This document shows positions 10,612 to 22,648 of a stretch of 64,000 bases of DNA, piece after piece. Below the pieces are notes generated by a model that ran no database searches, was not told where the DNA came from, and worked only from the letters and a program-made list of their open reading frames with translations. Origin of the DNA: Smallanthus sonchifolius. Its lineage: Eukaryota > Streptophyta > Magnoliopsida > Asterales > Asteraceae. Numbering within the stretch: position 1 is the first letter of the stretch; each line of letters starts with the position of its first letter. Made by a program: the position numbers and the translations under genes. Location of the stretch: NCBI GenBank assembly GCA_023525975.1, contig CM042044.1:12138501-12202500 (forward strand), written 5' to 3'.

Positions 10612-12423
10612 TTATTTAATAGAAGAGAGAAAAAATAATTAAATAAATTTGTATAATTAATAGGAGAGAGAGATGAAAAAAAAACTTAAAAATACATGAG
10701 AAAGTGACAAGTGACAAATCCAAAACCTTTATTTATTATATAGTATAGATTCAGGTAGATTCAAACTTTTAATCAAAAATAATAATATATTTTTACGATT
10801 ATTAATCCTGTATTTTTCTTTTACATATGGATTTAACATAATTAATATGAATAAAATTTAAACTTTTAATAAAAACTCACGTGAGCTTTGTATCTCAAGA
10901 TAATCTATTTTTCCAAAATGATTATAAATCCTACTTGTAGTTTAATCTAAATTATATAATAAATAACGGTTTTTAATGTCACGTGTCGCCTTCATATTTG
11001 TTCTCATCATTTTTTTCTTGCCCCTCTCTCTCTTATTAAATACACCTTTATATTTTAATAATAATGTATTTAAAAAAAAATACTAATTATACTAATAGAA
11101 GACATTTATTTTAAATTATCTCCTATTATAAGAAAACTTTGAAATTTAATTATGTAACTTTTATTTGAATCAAATAGTACAAAAAATCAAATTACATTAA
11201 ACAATAATTAACGTATTTTTAAAACTAAATTATATATTAATAGTAGGTTAAAATCCCGTATATTACACAGTTTGAATACATTAATTTTTATTTAAATTAG
11301 AAATTATACTAAACAAAAAGGAACCGATGAACAGTAAATTTGTTTTATTTTTATTTTTAACCCTTATAGTATATATAATATACGCTAGTTTTTTTTCAAA
11401 ATACGGAGTGCGCGACTGTTTTTAGTTTTTTTTGTCAACGTTCAAGTATATATTTTTTTAAAACGGAGTTTAATTTAAAATTGAGTTTTTTTTATCCTTG
11501 GTGCGTTGTTGTACCGTTACGAGGCGAACTATTATGAGCGAGCAACGTCATTGTCGGTATTGGTATTATCGAAACCCGTATCAGTTTTCGCTTTTATGGT
11601 TTTCAACGACATGAACCGGTAGTTTTTTTTCTTTTTTTATTATTTAGTTTTATGTTTCTCTTTTTGATTTTTATTATTTAGTTTACCGTTGCTCGTATGT
11701 TTTTATGTACCTAAGTATATTTCTTTTTTAACCGCCTCAAATGTTTAAGATCCGTTTCACACCGCGTCACGCGTGAATTCGAGTTAGATTATGTTTTGAT
11801 GCCGCCGCAACGCGCGACGGGTAAAACTACTAGTTTAAGAAGAAACCGAAACTGAAAAAAGGGGTTAAAAGGCAAGTAGTAAAAGATAATCTTTTCTTAA
11901 TTGTAGATCGAGATTTATTTATTTATAAATACCTTATCAAATTTGAAAATATTGGATGAAATATAATCTTTATATTCAAATTCTACAAGTAATGTCATAT
12001 AGTACTATTAAATTATATAAATACTTCACTGATTATTTGGTGGTTTTAACAAAACAACATTAAATAATAATTTTTCAGATAAAAGGAAATGTTTGTATAA
12101 TATCAAAAACTACTTTCGGTTGGGATGTGACTTGATATCTCAAGTTTCTTCTGAAAGGGTTATATGCCAGTGTATAAGAGATTAGTCATCATTAATTTTT
12201 GTTGAAAATGCTCACCAAGCAGATCTCTGGTTCTGATTTTGGATTTAGGTGGGAATTACGGGTCGGTGATAGGTTGCGGTAGACGGTAGTGGTGGCTATA
12301 GAGGGCTAATAAGGGGGAGATGTGGGCGACGACGAGACTGGTGATGGGGGTGGAGCGGGAGATTGAACGGGAATTAGGCGTGTGTACCATCGAGAAGCGT
12401 TCGTTGAGAGAGAGAAGGTAGAG
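10612..12423. other. AT-rich DNA with Helitron fragments
   Basis: The host of the Helitron above continues to about 10750. A further Helitron-like start lies near 10948 (TCTAAATTATATAATAAATA followed by CACGTGTCGCC). A distinct Helitron 3' end is at 11803-11833: a GC-rich imperfect stem with right arm GCGACGGG, then CTAG and T. The same second family has its 3' end at 39537-39540. No genes are seen. Confidence 0.5.
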
Positions 12424-12940
12424 TGTTACGATCACAAATCCATCGGCCCAACAGGCCCATCAGTCCATTACTGTTGACCCATAAGGCCCGTCAAGTTGCA
12501 AAGGTCCATGACCCGGTTGCAACCCAGATTCCAGTGGAGCAAACCCATGACCTAGTCAATTCACGTGGAGTATTTTAGTTGCATTCTAGGAGTAGAGGTA
12601 GGCAGTGGGGAATAACCCCTCACCCATGTTTGCATGATCCTTAATAAAGTGCATGTAGTTTAGGGTTAAAGTTTATTTAAAGGTAATTTCCTTTTGAAAG
12701 TTATGCAAAGAAAATTGTCTTAGATTTGGTTTCCCTTCTTCTTCTATTTTTCTCGGAGATTAACTCACTCAAAAGGGTTTATAAACATAGGGGGTGAAGA
12801 AGGGTTAAAAAGGAAAGTGGATATACATTTGGAAGTTAGGAGTGATAATTTGCAAATGTATCAAAATTTTGTGGCTAATCTAGAAAGACATAAAAGTAAA
12901 TTGCATAAACCGACCTGGAACTATTAATAGTAGTAATGAA
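12424..12940 (+). other. Unclassified LTR-like sequence
   Basis: It opens TGTTACGATC and contains several GGCCCA/GGCCC motifs, and TTAATAAAG and TTATTTAAAGG near 12640-12680, resembling a plant LTR. No partner copy, TSD or confident right end was found. Confidence 0.25.
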
Positions 12941-13446
12941 GGAGGCCCGTGAGGCGTGATTGCTAGGTTTATGCATTAAACCACCTTTTCAATTGAGATT
13001 TTAACCATTAAACCACAAATTCTACCCAATTTGACTTTTCTTCAATGAGTCATCGGTTTATCGGTGACATCTTTATTAACAAGTTCTTTATTCTTATCTT
13101 ATGGTTTCCTCAAGCGCAAAACATAGCTATGAAAGCAGCACGGTTAACTGTGATGTTTTAATAAAGTTTGGTGTTATTTTATGGTAAAAATGCAAGGTTA
13201 ACTGTGATGTAGGTTTCAAGCAAAAAATAGATATGAAAGCAGCACGGTTGACTGTGATGTTTTCTAATAAAATTGCACAAGTTTATGTTGGTTTGTTTGT
13301 GTTGTTTTTGTCGTGATAAAGCATAATGCAAATCAACGTTATGCCTCTAGTGGAACTCTCACTTTTCTTTTAAAAGAAGTCGGTAAAATTCATAGTCATC
13401 CAACTCTAGTAAATTATTTGTTAATATAATTTAGTGTTTTGTTTAT

Positions 13447-13587
13447 TTATTAATAGCTAACTTGACCCCCTCTATAGTCTCTAAGAAATCAACTAAATTC
13501 GTTTGATCTTATATGTAGAACTTTGTGGTAAGAAACGATATGGGATGTAGGTCAAAATGCCACAATCTTATATACTAAAGAACACTT
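13447..13587. other. Unique spacer after duplication copy 1
   Basis: Short non-coding stretch between the end of homology with copy 2 and the TRIM element. Its last five bases, CACTT, are the TRIM target duplication. Confidence 0.5.
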
Positions 13588-13918
13588 TGTTGGAAACCAG
13601 GCCCAGGAACATGAACACGAAATTTGATCTCAACAACCGATCAACTCTTTCTGTTTATTATTTCTTGACTTCCAATTACGTGGACCCTAACCATCTATCT
13701 ATACTAAATAAATCTTAGTAATCCTACTCAAACTCTACTATCAATTATAATCTAATACTAACTCTTACTAAACAATAGATAAACATAAATAACTTTATCT
13801 AAACATTCAAACTATTAATTAAATACTAATTATTTAACTATTTCCAAATCACCCTTCAACGTTCATGTTCTTTCAAACCGACCCCTCTTCTTTCGTAAAA
13901 TCAAGATTAATTTCTTCA
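13588..13918 (-). repeat. 3' LTR of the TRIM element
   Basis: 331 bp, plus-strand ends TGTTGGAAACC and CTTCA. About 95% identical by eye to the other LTR. Confidence 0.85.
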
Positions 13919-14576
13919 TTCTCCCCCTTAATCTTGATTTGGTCTTGCGTCTTGCTATTTCTACATTCTTTCTTTCAGGAACTCATAGTTGCAATCTCGA
14001 CTTTGAACTCTCCGGATACTATTTGATCGGGATTGAAGCGGGGTTAGCGCCGTCATTATCAAAATTGAAACTCTTCCTTTCTTCTTTCCTACTTTCTTTC
14101 TTCCTACTTGTTTTTCTTCTTCCTTCTTTCTCCTACTCTTTCAATTCATCAAGAAACAAGTCCTTGATAGCCTTCTTAACAAGAAAAATCTTATTTTTCC
14201 TACTCCTTCTTTCAATAAAAAACCAGGGTTCTTGATTGCCTATTAAACAAGAAAAGTTCTTGTTTTTCCTACTCCTTCATTCAACCAGGAAAACGGGTTC
14301 TTAATTGCCTACTTAACAAGGATTAATTTCCTTGTTCCTTCTTACTTACTTCCTTCAAACCTTCATGAATATCACATTCTTGCTACCTTCAAACCTACTT
14401 GACAAGAACGGATCTTGCTCCTTCTACCTTCAAGATCTCGCCTAGCAACTCATACTGACAAAAAAAACCGTTTGCTATCCTCCTTCTTCCTTCTCTCCCC
14501 AACCCCAAAGCCCCAGGGGCTGCTCCCCTTGCTCGGAGATCGACTCTCAAAACCGCAACCTGGCTCTGATACCAAT

Positions 14577-14907
14577 TATTGAAAACCAGGCCCAAGAACA
14601 TGAACACGGAATTTGATCTCAATAACCGATCGACTCTTTCTGTTTGTTATTTCTTGACTTCCAATTACAGGGACTCTAACCATCTATTTATACTAAATAA
14701 ATCTTACTAATCCTACTCAAACTCTACTATCAATTATAATCTAATACTAACTCTTACTAAACAATAGATAAACATAAATAACTTTATCTAAACATTCAAA
14801 CTATTAATTAAATACTAATTATTTAACTATTTCCGAATCACTCTTCAACTTTCATGTTTTTTCAAACCGACCCCTCTTCTTTCGTAAAATCAAGATTAAC
14901 TCCTTCA
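14577..14907 (-). repeat. 5' LTR of the TRIM element
   Basis: 331 bp. Its terminal dinucleotide beside the PBS has mutated (plus strand TA instead of TG), but length and alignment match the partner LTR exactly. Confidence 0.85.
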
Positions 14908-14980
14908 CACTTAACTGAACCCGTCAAAGTACCAATTATTTGGACACCACAAAGACAGCAAATAATTCAAACATTAAACA

Positions 14981-15310
14981 AAATCTCGTGAAGCTTGGCA
15001 ACGCCTTACCACCAGCTATGCGAATGCCTCCCGTTCGAGGATAATCTCGCTCAAGTCTAAACTCACGACAAACCCGAAAGGGTCACGTTCGGTTGCCGAG
15101 TTTCTCCACGACATGAGGTCAATTGCCAATGAACTTGCTTTGGCTCAAAGTCCGATTGATGTTGAGGATCTGATGATCCACACTCTAATTCAATTGGGTG
15201 ATGAATTCAAAACTATTGTTGGTGCACTCAATGTTCGAGATACACCAGTTTCCTTATCACATCCCAACCGATGGTGGATTATACGTCGGGACGGACGCGG
15301 TTGTTCAAAA
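14981..15310 (+). pseudogene. gag: Ty1/copia gag fragment (UBN2-type)
   Basis: The translated frame reads SREAWQRLTTSYANASRS, ISLKSKLTTNPKGSRSVAEF, LHDMRSIANELALAQSPID and QLGDEFKTIVGALNVRDTPV, the middle of a copia gag. An ATG at 15113 is internal and probably not a real start. After PVSLSHP the match stops; the expected continuation (ELYDKLVDFEKLLKN) is found 4 kb away near 19390. The TRIM element lies just upstream. Confidence 0.75.
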
Positions 15311-15322
15311 GAAACATGTTGA

Positions 15323-16377
15323 CTATTAAAGGTTACATTATTTAATTATTTACTTTTAAGGTTTCAATACAAGGAAAAGAATAATACATAATAATAACAC
15401 AAAGTTTAATTTGATAAGTATTATATGTCCAAAGTATCCTATGTGATCACAACAAAGCCTCATGCTTGTATACCTGAAACATGTTAAGTAAACTGTCAAC
15501 TAAAAATAGTTGGTGAGATACAAAAGTTTTGACATCGTTTAACAAAGTTTTTGAAAAAGTTTTACAATTCACTATGTACATGCATCAATGGTATAAGTGT
15601 GAGAACAAACAAGTTAAACATTGTGCATATCAACCCTCCAACCAAATTTAGGCATAACTCGTAGATTACCCTTAGAAGTTTAAATCAGTAACAATCACCA
15701 TGGGCTCTCCCCGAAGGGTCAACCAAGCTAGGTGGATTGATCAAATACGAATAGATATATATTAGACTTTGTGCGTTATGTTAGTAATTAACGAAGATTC
15801 TTGTAAAATTTCTCGATGACAATATATTTTTTTTTGAGAATCCATGGGAACCTTCAGTAAATTTGTTGACAAAAATATTTTTATTCCTTTTCGATTTCGT
15901 TGGTAATCCGCCGATAAGTTATTATTTGTTTTGTAGTGACATGTTTAAAAAGAATTTTAAAAGAACCTAAAATTAGATTTATTAAATTGATTTTTTAATA
16001 ACGAAACATATCTTTGCAAAAGAATGTAAATCCATTGAAATTTTTGTTGATAATCAACTAATTCAAAAATAAATATATCTAACGTTAATAATTAAATATA
16101 GCTTATATACAGAAATCTTTATTCAATAAATGAAAATAAATGAAAAGATAATTAATATTTTATTTGATATTAAGATATATTGAAAAATATAATATTACGT
16201 TATAATATAATTTTTATATTACATCTAATAGTAATCAATTGATTATAATAAATTAGATGCTATTAATATATTACGAGTATTATTTTCTTGTAAATTAGTT
16301 AAAAAATTGCATTATCCTTTTCTTTAAATTAGTTATTAATAAATTAGGCATTATCCAATGAAATTAAGAGTGAGAAA
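15323..16377. other. Non-coding AT-rich DNA
   Basis: No ORF, terminal repeat or known motif that I can support. Low-complexity A/T tracts increase after 15950. Confidence 0.5.
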
Positions 16378-16393
16378 AATCAAATTTTTCAAA

Positions 16394-16465
16394 AACACTA
16401 TTTTGGTAAATAATTTTCTAACAACACCATTTTGGTAAATAACTTTTTCACCAACACTCTTTTGG
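16394..16465. repeat. 30-bp tandem repeat, about 2.5 units
   Basis: The motif ACACCATTTTGGTAAATAA recurs at 16394, 16424 and 16454 with small changes. Confidence 0.7.
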
Positions 16466-16479
16466 AACAAAAAAACTCA

Positions 16480-18200
16480 GTTTTAAGTTTAATTTAAGTA
16501 TGCAAGTCTCAAAACCACATAACACAAGGATAAGCATATAGACATAGTTGTGCACGAATTGTATAAGTTTAAAAGTGTTATACATGTTTCACCCTAAGTT
16601 TATAAATAAAATAAAGCAAAAAGGGGTTAAGTATACTCACTTGGATTGATGAAAGAATATCCAACAAGATTTAGTGTAGCAAAACTTTGAGGGAGAATAT
16701 TCTCACAACAAGTCTAAGAACACAAGTCTAAAGTTTAAAGTTTGATTCTATAAGACTATGGCAAAAGATTTAGGATTCTAAGATTGACTAGGGTTTCAAA
16801 AGGTAGACGAGAATGATTGTTTTTATAAAGTTTAAATCAAATTCTAAAAAAGGTTTCAAATAAATAATACAAGACTTGAATATCAAAGTTTAATAAGTTT
16901 ATAGTTTAAAATAATTATTAATTAAAATAATTATTTAAAAAGAATTTATAATTATTAATTACACAAGTTAGGTAACAATAATGCAAAGTAGTTTTCTAAG
17001 TATTTTATAGATAAACTTGTAGGAATAAATTAAGTGTAAGACTAATAATTATTAAAGATTTATAATAATTATTTAAAAGATAAATAATTAGTAAGGATTT
17101 ATTTAAAGGAATAAACAAGGATTAAGGATTAATAATAATTATTTAAAAAATGAATAACTATTAAGGATCAATAATAGTTATTTTAATAATACATAATTAT
17201 TAAGAATAAATAATTATCTACAAGAATCAATATTTTATCTAATCCAAAATAATCAATATAAATTATTTAAGATTTATTAAAGCATTTAAGTATTTATTAA
17301 ATTAACTTGTAATTAATCACTGTTTAAAATATGGTTATAAGTTTAAATAATAACAAGCACTTATAAGTCTATAAAATGTTAAATAGAATTTCTTATAAAG
17401 TTTATATTTTAAATTATAATTTTAAAGTTTATAAGTTTATAAATGTCTTAAATAAATTTTCTTGTAGGATTATAAATATTTAAATAAAGTTTACAAGTTT
17501 ATAAATGTTTTAAAGTTTCTATTTTATTTTATAGAGTTTATAAGTTTATAAATATTTAGGAAATAAATAAAGTATATTTGTTTCTCCCGTTTTAAATTTA
17601 TATAAATAAATGTGTTTCTGTTTGTATAAAATATATGTTTTATAAAATGTGTAAGTTTGTAATTTATTAGATTAAAGTTTCTGTTTTTATAAAGTTTATA
17701 AGTTTATAAATTTCTTAATCCTAAATAACAATGCTTATTTATTTTCTTGTTTTAAATAAATAAATAAATAAACAAGCCCTTGGTTTAAATAGATATAAAT
17801 TTTATAAAAATGCAAAAGTTTTAGTTTTCTAAATACTATGTAGGTTTTATAAACTTTTCTGTTTTTATAAATATTTATATAAGTTTTCTGTTTTAATTAA
17901 AGTTTAATAATTAATTTAAAGTTTAAAACAAAATAAGTTTATTATTTTAGAAAATAAATAATAAATCAAGTTTCTGATTTTATAAAATATTTTCTGTGTA
18001 GGATATATGTTTTAAATTTTAAAAGTATTTTTTTATAGTTTTTAAGTATTTAAAATTAATTTTAAAGATTAAATCTTTATAAGTTTTAACTAAGTTTAAT
18101 TAATTAAAAATAGTTCTGGAATACAAAAGTGTAATTAAAAGTTAGTTTCAAGTTTATATAAGTTTTACAGATTTTATAAAAATTATTTGAAGTATTAAAA
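16480..18200. other. Very AT-rich region with AAGTTTATAAGTTTATAAAT-like iterations
   Basis: Long stretches alternate short words such as AAGTTTATAAG, TTTAAATAAT and AATAATTAT, most regular at 17280-18000. This looks like an expanded, decayed simple-sequence part of a long LTR rather than a gene. No coding frame. Confidence 0.45.
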
Positions 18201-18880
18201 CTGAATAAAAAGGACAAAACTCGGGTTGGCCAGATCGAACCCGGGCCACCCGAGTCACACACACACGCATCTAACCACCCGGCTACGGGCTTCGCTATTG
18301 ATTTATCCGGAAAAGAAAATAGTTAAGTTGTATCTCAAATCGTACCAAATCCCATATGAACCTCTAGAATCAAGATTCCCTAAATGCGACTCGATTAACC
18401 CTCTATTATTACAAATTGACAGATGGCTATTGATCTATGAATGGAAACGAGGATAATGGCCATAAGAATTAACTGAATTGGTGTCGAAATGAGGGAGAAC
18501 GGGTTCGAGCTTTTGTGCGACTGACGACGGATCTAAACCCGAAATGCAGGCATGATATGGTGCAATTGATGTTTCAGAGAGTTCAAGTGTGACGTCGTAA
18601 AGGTTTAGGGGTTGGTATTTATATCCAATTTCATCTTTAAATGCTCGAACAGTTGGGAGGATTACGGTTGAAGGAAACAAATTCAAATTCGAATCTTGCG
18701 GTGTTAGAATTAAATTCCGGCATTGAAACACCTTGAGTTTGGGTCGCACGCTCGAGTAGAAGCTCGAGGTGCATTGAATCCGGCCGATTACACATTTTTG
18801 ACAAATCGTAGATGAAAGCCGGTTTCAGCGGGGTTCGAACTAGCGACTGGTTCTGTTTCAAAAGTTTGGTTTATTTGCAA
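18201..18880 (-). other. LTR-like region with tRNA-like box B motifs
   Basis: On the minus strand TAGCCGGGTGG (near 18285) is followed about 40 nt on by GGGTTCGATC (near 18235), with a TG microsatellite between them. A second box-B-like GGTTCGAACTAG occurs on the plus strand near 18832. The composition is less AT-rich than its surroundings. Similar modules sit in the gypsy LTRs at 47500 and 56200, so this is probably a diverged LTR. No reliable borders. Confidence 0.35.
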
Positions 18881-19339
18881 ATTAGCCCCTGAAGTTTGCA
18901 AGTTTTGTTATTTCATGTTAAAACATGATTTTTAGTTTAAAACAAGTTTCGGTAAATGACAGGTTAGACCCGGGACTTTTAAAAAATAATAATATGTTTT
19001 ATTTTATAAAAAAAGTCAAATAAGTTATATACCTTATTATTTTATAATTTTATAAAATAATATCTAAGCTTATAATTTAACAAGTTTTATGTATTTAATG
19101 TTAATAAGTTTATTGATTATATTATTTACATAATAAAATATATAAACTTATGATGTTTTAAAAGTTTAACATATTTTATTTATAAGATACACACATATAT
19201 TTCAAGTATAAATGTTTTTTTCCTAAATATATATCAATAATATTTATTACTTAAGAAAATATATTTTTAATAAGTTTTCAAGTTTTAAATTCATAATACG
19301 TGCAAAGATTTAGGAGATGATACATTCTTTAGATTTGAA
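18881..19339. other. Non-coding AT-rich DNA
   Basis: Only A/T tracts are seen; nothing identifiable. Confidence 0.5.
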
Positions 19340-19480
19340 ATAGAATTAAAATGTGATGATAGATCGGAAATTCCTGGATTCTCGGAGTTGTACGACAAAT
19401 TAGTAGACTTTGAGAAACTCTTGAAAAATAATGCACCACCATCCCTCGCCTACTATTATCACAGCCCATTACACTCACAC
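19340..19480 (+). pseudogene. Possible copia gag fragment, continuation of 14981-15310
   Basis: The frame reads FSELYDKLVDFEKLLKNN, which resembles the segment that normally follows the piece of copia gag found at 14981-15310. The 4 kb between them may be later insertions. Short and without further support. Confidence 0.4.
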
Positions 19481-19617
19481 TCCATCCTCTCGCACGTCTC
19501 AAGGGTACCGACACGGGCAAACCGGTTCCCGTCCACAAAGAACCCAATGGCCAAATCAATCATCTCATTAAAATAGTCCTTGTCACGGTCCCCGTTCCAA
19601 CAACTTCTGTCACTATT

Positions 19618-19815
19618 TGTAAGGCCCCAAACCCGGGAACCCGACACGTTGGCATACACGTAAGCACAGTAGTAAATGACGTCAAATTGTCTCAATAAAT
19701 GCAGCAGAAATTAAACAGTCAACCGTGGTCAACGACTCATAACGGAAACTAAATGTCATCACAACGAACACGGTAGCCAAACGCCATCACAACGAACACG
19801 GTAGCCAAACGCCAT
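19618..19815 (-). repeat. Gypsy LTR fragment, same family as 1540-1800
   Basis: It begins TGTAAGGCCCCAAACCCGGG and aligns with 1540 onward, with a short internal deletion and a local duplication of the AACGAACACGGTAGCCAAAC segment at the right end. No coding sequence attached; it abuts the start of duplication copy 2. Confidence 0.75.
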
Positions 19816-19945
19816 CCATTCTCCTAAACTTATGAACATTTATTTACACTATTTACTAACCCGCGGAGTTTTTAAAATCATGGCTCGAGTCGGGGAAGTC
19901 GTGTATTGGTTAGAGTTGCCTGATGAATTAGACAACTGTCTCTCT

Positions 19946-21549
19946 CTCTAATAATTTAAGCATATAGGAAGGATATAATTGTCATTTGCCAGATTTTAAG
20001 AGCTTTACAATAATTTAAGCATAATGTACAAATATTTATTGCATAAACTCTTAAACCCCAAGATCCTAACCTAGTAATCACGCGTCCTCACCCTACCCAG
20101 TTTCAAAATTCAAATGCTCTTCCCAATTTCTCATTCTCCCTGAAATCTCCGCTAGCCAGAACCCACTATTCCGTTGACCCCTCTCTCCATCAACCTCCGG
20201 TTGCCTGCCTGAACCCACAACAACTCCTGCTCCCATTGGCCCCTCTCTCCTTCACATCCTAATCCTGGCTTTGCGTACATGATAACAAATTTGGTAGGAT
20301 AAAGACCTTGAATCGGTGGTTGCACAAGACGATGATAATGAAGAAGATGAAGAGGTTTCTTTCTATCTCTCATTCTCTATCTTAATATTACACATATGAA
20401 GTGTGTGTTGATTATTTTTTTACTAACACCTAAAAATTGCCATTTTGTAATAACCCTTTTCCCTCATTTTTTTTTCAGCCAAATGAGGAGATGCACACAA
20501 GGACACCCTAGCTAATTAACCTATGAGAATTGACAACACCCAAACATTACATCTTTTGTGATTAAATCACTTTTTGCATCCATATCGATAACTTGACCAC
20601 TAACCATTTTGGTCCATGAAATCTTTTCCCCTTTTGACCGAAAAATAAGAGACTACACCACTCTTTCTCAATGACTTTGACCTACAAGACTTTACAAGCC
20701 CTTTTAAATGGAACCACCCTTCCATTTCACTTACACAAGAAATTCAAACACCAACTCTCCCCTCGCTTTCTTGTTATGGCTCCACCACCACCCTCCCAAC
20801 TTTCATCTTTCAAGTATAACTTTAAGCTTACAAGGGTGTTGCAAGCTTCTTTTGGTGAAGAACAAGTGATCTTTGATGATTACTAGCCACCTACAATAAT
20901 CCATTCATCTTGCCTTGCTTGCTTTTAGTGAGTAATTCTCCTAACAATTTACATTTTGCTCTTGTTTTATGCTTTCTTTTACATACAAATGTGGTGTACC
21001 AACTTTCACCTACAAAGATTCATTTTTGTTAAATATGAAGTTTTCTATAAACTAATAACTACATGGGACTTATTTTATGCAAAAACATTAATAATAACTA
21101 TAAGATTGTTCTTGAACTAAAATAAAGTGTTTGTGTTAGCAACCTTAGTTTTTATGTTTTATTATTATAAACTTTTTTTAAAGAGCATGGGATGGAATAG
21201 TAAAATAGTGGTGTACAAGGTGTGTGATGCTCATGTACAAGTAGGTGTTGCTTCTAACTTTTACTTATGCGTGTGTTTCTTCTTTTCAAACCAGAATTAG
21301 GGTTTCCCCCACTGACGATGAGATCATGGACGAAGCTTAGTGAGGGCCCGGCCCCTGCTTTTTCGCTCAGCAGTGTTAATTTATACGTATTCAACTGAAA
21401 ATTTTATAGTTCCGGCTCCCCCTGAAAGAAAAAAAACAATCCCGCCCCCCTACGTTTTCTTCAATATTCGCCACTGGATGAGATAGCCTAAATAGTCCTT
21501 GTTCAATAAACATTATAGTTCAAAAACAAAAACAAAAAAAAGTGGTTGA
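19946..21549 (+). other. Copy 2 of the leader-like region with conserved short ORF
   Basis: Equivalent to 5441-7018. The short ORF starts at ATG 20776 and ends near 20886. A stretch of about 35 bp just upstream (near 20667-20700) is absent from copy 1, so the longer reading frame differs between copies while the MAPPPPSQL part is kept. Confidence 0.35.
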
Positions 21550-21698
21550 TTATAGGAAAGGACTTGAGCAAAATGCATATGATCGAGAATTCCAAAATAG
21601 ATCTAAATTCAATTTAAAACAAACAATAATAATATATCTGGATCTGAAACAAGCTAAGCAAACGAAACTAGACAGCACAATTAATATAGTTTGAAACA

Positions 21699-22648
21699 TC
21701 AAAGAGATGAGCTTCCAAGTGGCATCAGATACGAAAGGTGAAGTTGAGGATGAGTGTTGTTCTCGTCTTGTTGGGTCAGTTGATAAGCTTCCGGATTTCT
21801 TGTGTTTTTGTAAATAAGCATCAAGCATGTGGTAAAGTGATATGCATTTTCCATCCAAAGGCATACATATATGAGTGGATACATAATCCAATTGACGCTT
21901 GTGTTAGGGAAGAAAAAACTCGGGAAAGCCAGGAGAAATATAAAACCTTGCGCCAAGTCATCGAAAATAGATGGTCTATGGCCTTGTAGATCATTGAAAG
22001 AGAAACATTTAGCTACGATCCCAAAGATTACACACGCGAGCAGATAGCCGATCCAGTTGAATCCAGGGGGAAGAAGTATCACCATCAGAAGCGAGAAAGG
22101 AGCAAGAAATGCCGAGAAGCTACCAATAAACTTCCACATGGTGTAATAGCCATCCTCCCCGATTCGTGGAGAGTGCTCAAGTAACAAAACAGTGAATACG
22201 ATTGCAACCACGCATGATGAAACAAGGCTACTCATCGAAAACACTTTGTTATTTTCAAGAGCAGATTCATTTGCAAAATGAATTCGGAACCATGCAATTA
22301 CACAAATGGCTAAAGAGCGGAACATAAGTAATGCGTAACATAAAGTCCTGAAACAAAAGGATGTCATTGCGTTATTATCACCTAGTAACACTTAGAGGGT
22401 GTTTTGGTGGGAAAAGTGTTTATTGACTTATTTGTTTTTAAAAAAAGCCGATAAGTCAAAAAATAAGCATTTTTATTAAAGTCAATGAGCCATTTTCAAA
22501 AGCCAAGAAATCCTGAATTTCCAAAAACATATCCAAACACCCCCCTACAATGTAAACCAAATGGAACATACCGTTGCCTGTGGGCCTCGGAAACTGATGA
22601 TGCGTCGTCAATGTCATATCTCACGGTAATGGCAACCTGTTTACTCAT
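21699..22648 (-). CDS. Multi-pass membrane protein of unknown function, copy 2 (2 coding exons)
   Basis: Same gene model as copy 1: exon 1 22648-22572, intron 22571-22348 (GTATG...TTTCAG), exon 2 22347-21699, 241 aa. A 5' UTR GT-AG intron lies at 22888-22657. Exon 2 encodes the same protein as copy 1; exon 1 differs by one residue (Ile for Ser at position 7). The coding intron is longer because its Tourist MITE is nearly full length. The lack of stops in both copies suggests a recent duplication or continued constraint. Function not recognised. Confidence 0.75.
22395..22544. mobile_element. Tourist-type MITE in the coding intron, copy 2
   Basis: 150 bp, GAGGGTGTTTTGG at the left and CCAAACACCCCC at the right. 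TTA precedes it (22392-22394) and CTA, probably a mutated TTA, follows. It contains a GCCGATAAGTC-like inner palindrome. Confidence 0.7.

Larger units (their letters stand above)
5373..13446. repeat. Tandem segmental duplication, copy 1
   Basis: From TTTTTAAAAT at 5373 the sequence matches 19869 onward: the integrase tail, a non-coding leader, the membrane-protein gene, flanking AT-rich DNA to about 9720, and a further homologous block 12930-13446 (matching 32637-33143). 9721-12930 differs from copy 2 and holds Helitrons and an LTR-like stretch. The order of shared blocks is the same and both copies are direct, 14.5 kb apart at the left end. Confidence 0.9.
13588..14907 (-). mobile_element. 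TRIM-like LTR retrotransposon, complete, 1,320 bp
   Basis: Two 331-bp LTRs (13588-13918 and 14577-14907) flank 658 bp of internal DNA. The target duplication CACTT lies at 13583-13587 and 14908-14912. On the minus strand a primer-binding site TGGTATCAGAGCCA (14574-14561) sits two bases inside the 5' LTR, and a polypurine tract TTAAGGGGGAGAA (13931-13919) abuts the 3' LTR. The internal region encodes no gag or pol; it is rich in pyrimidine tracts (CTTTCTTCC-like) on the plus strand. It must be moved by proteins from another element. Slightly longer than classical TRIMs. Confidence 0.9.

Noticed and set aside
18222..18300. Functional tRNA gene on the minus strand
   Set aside because: Box A- and box B-like words are present, but I could not fold acceptor or anticodon stems; treated as a tRNA-like module.
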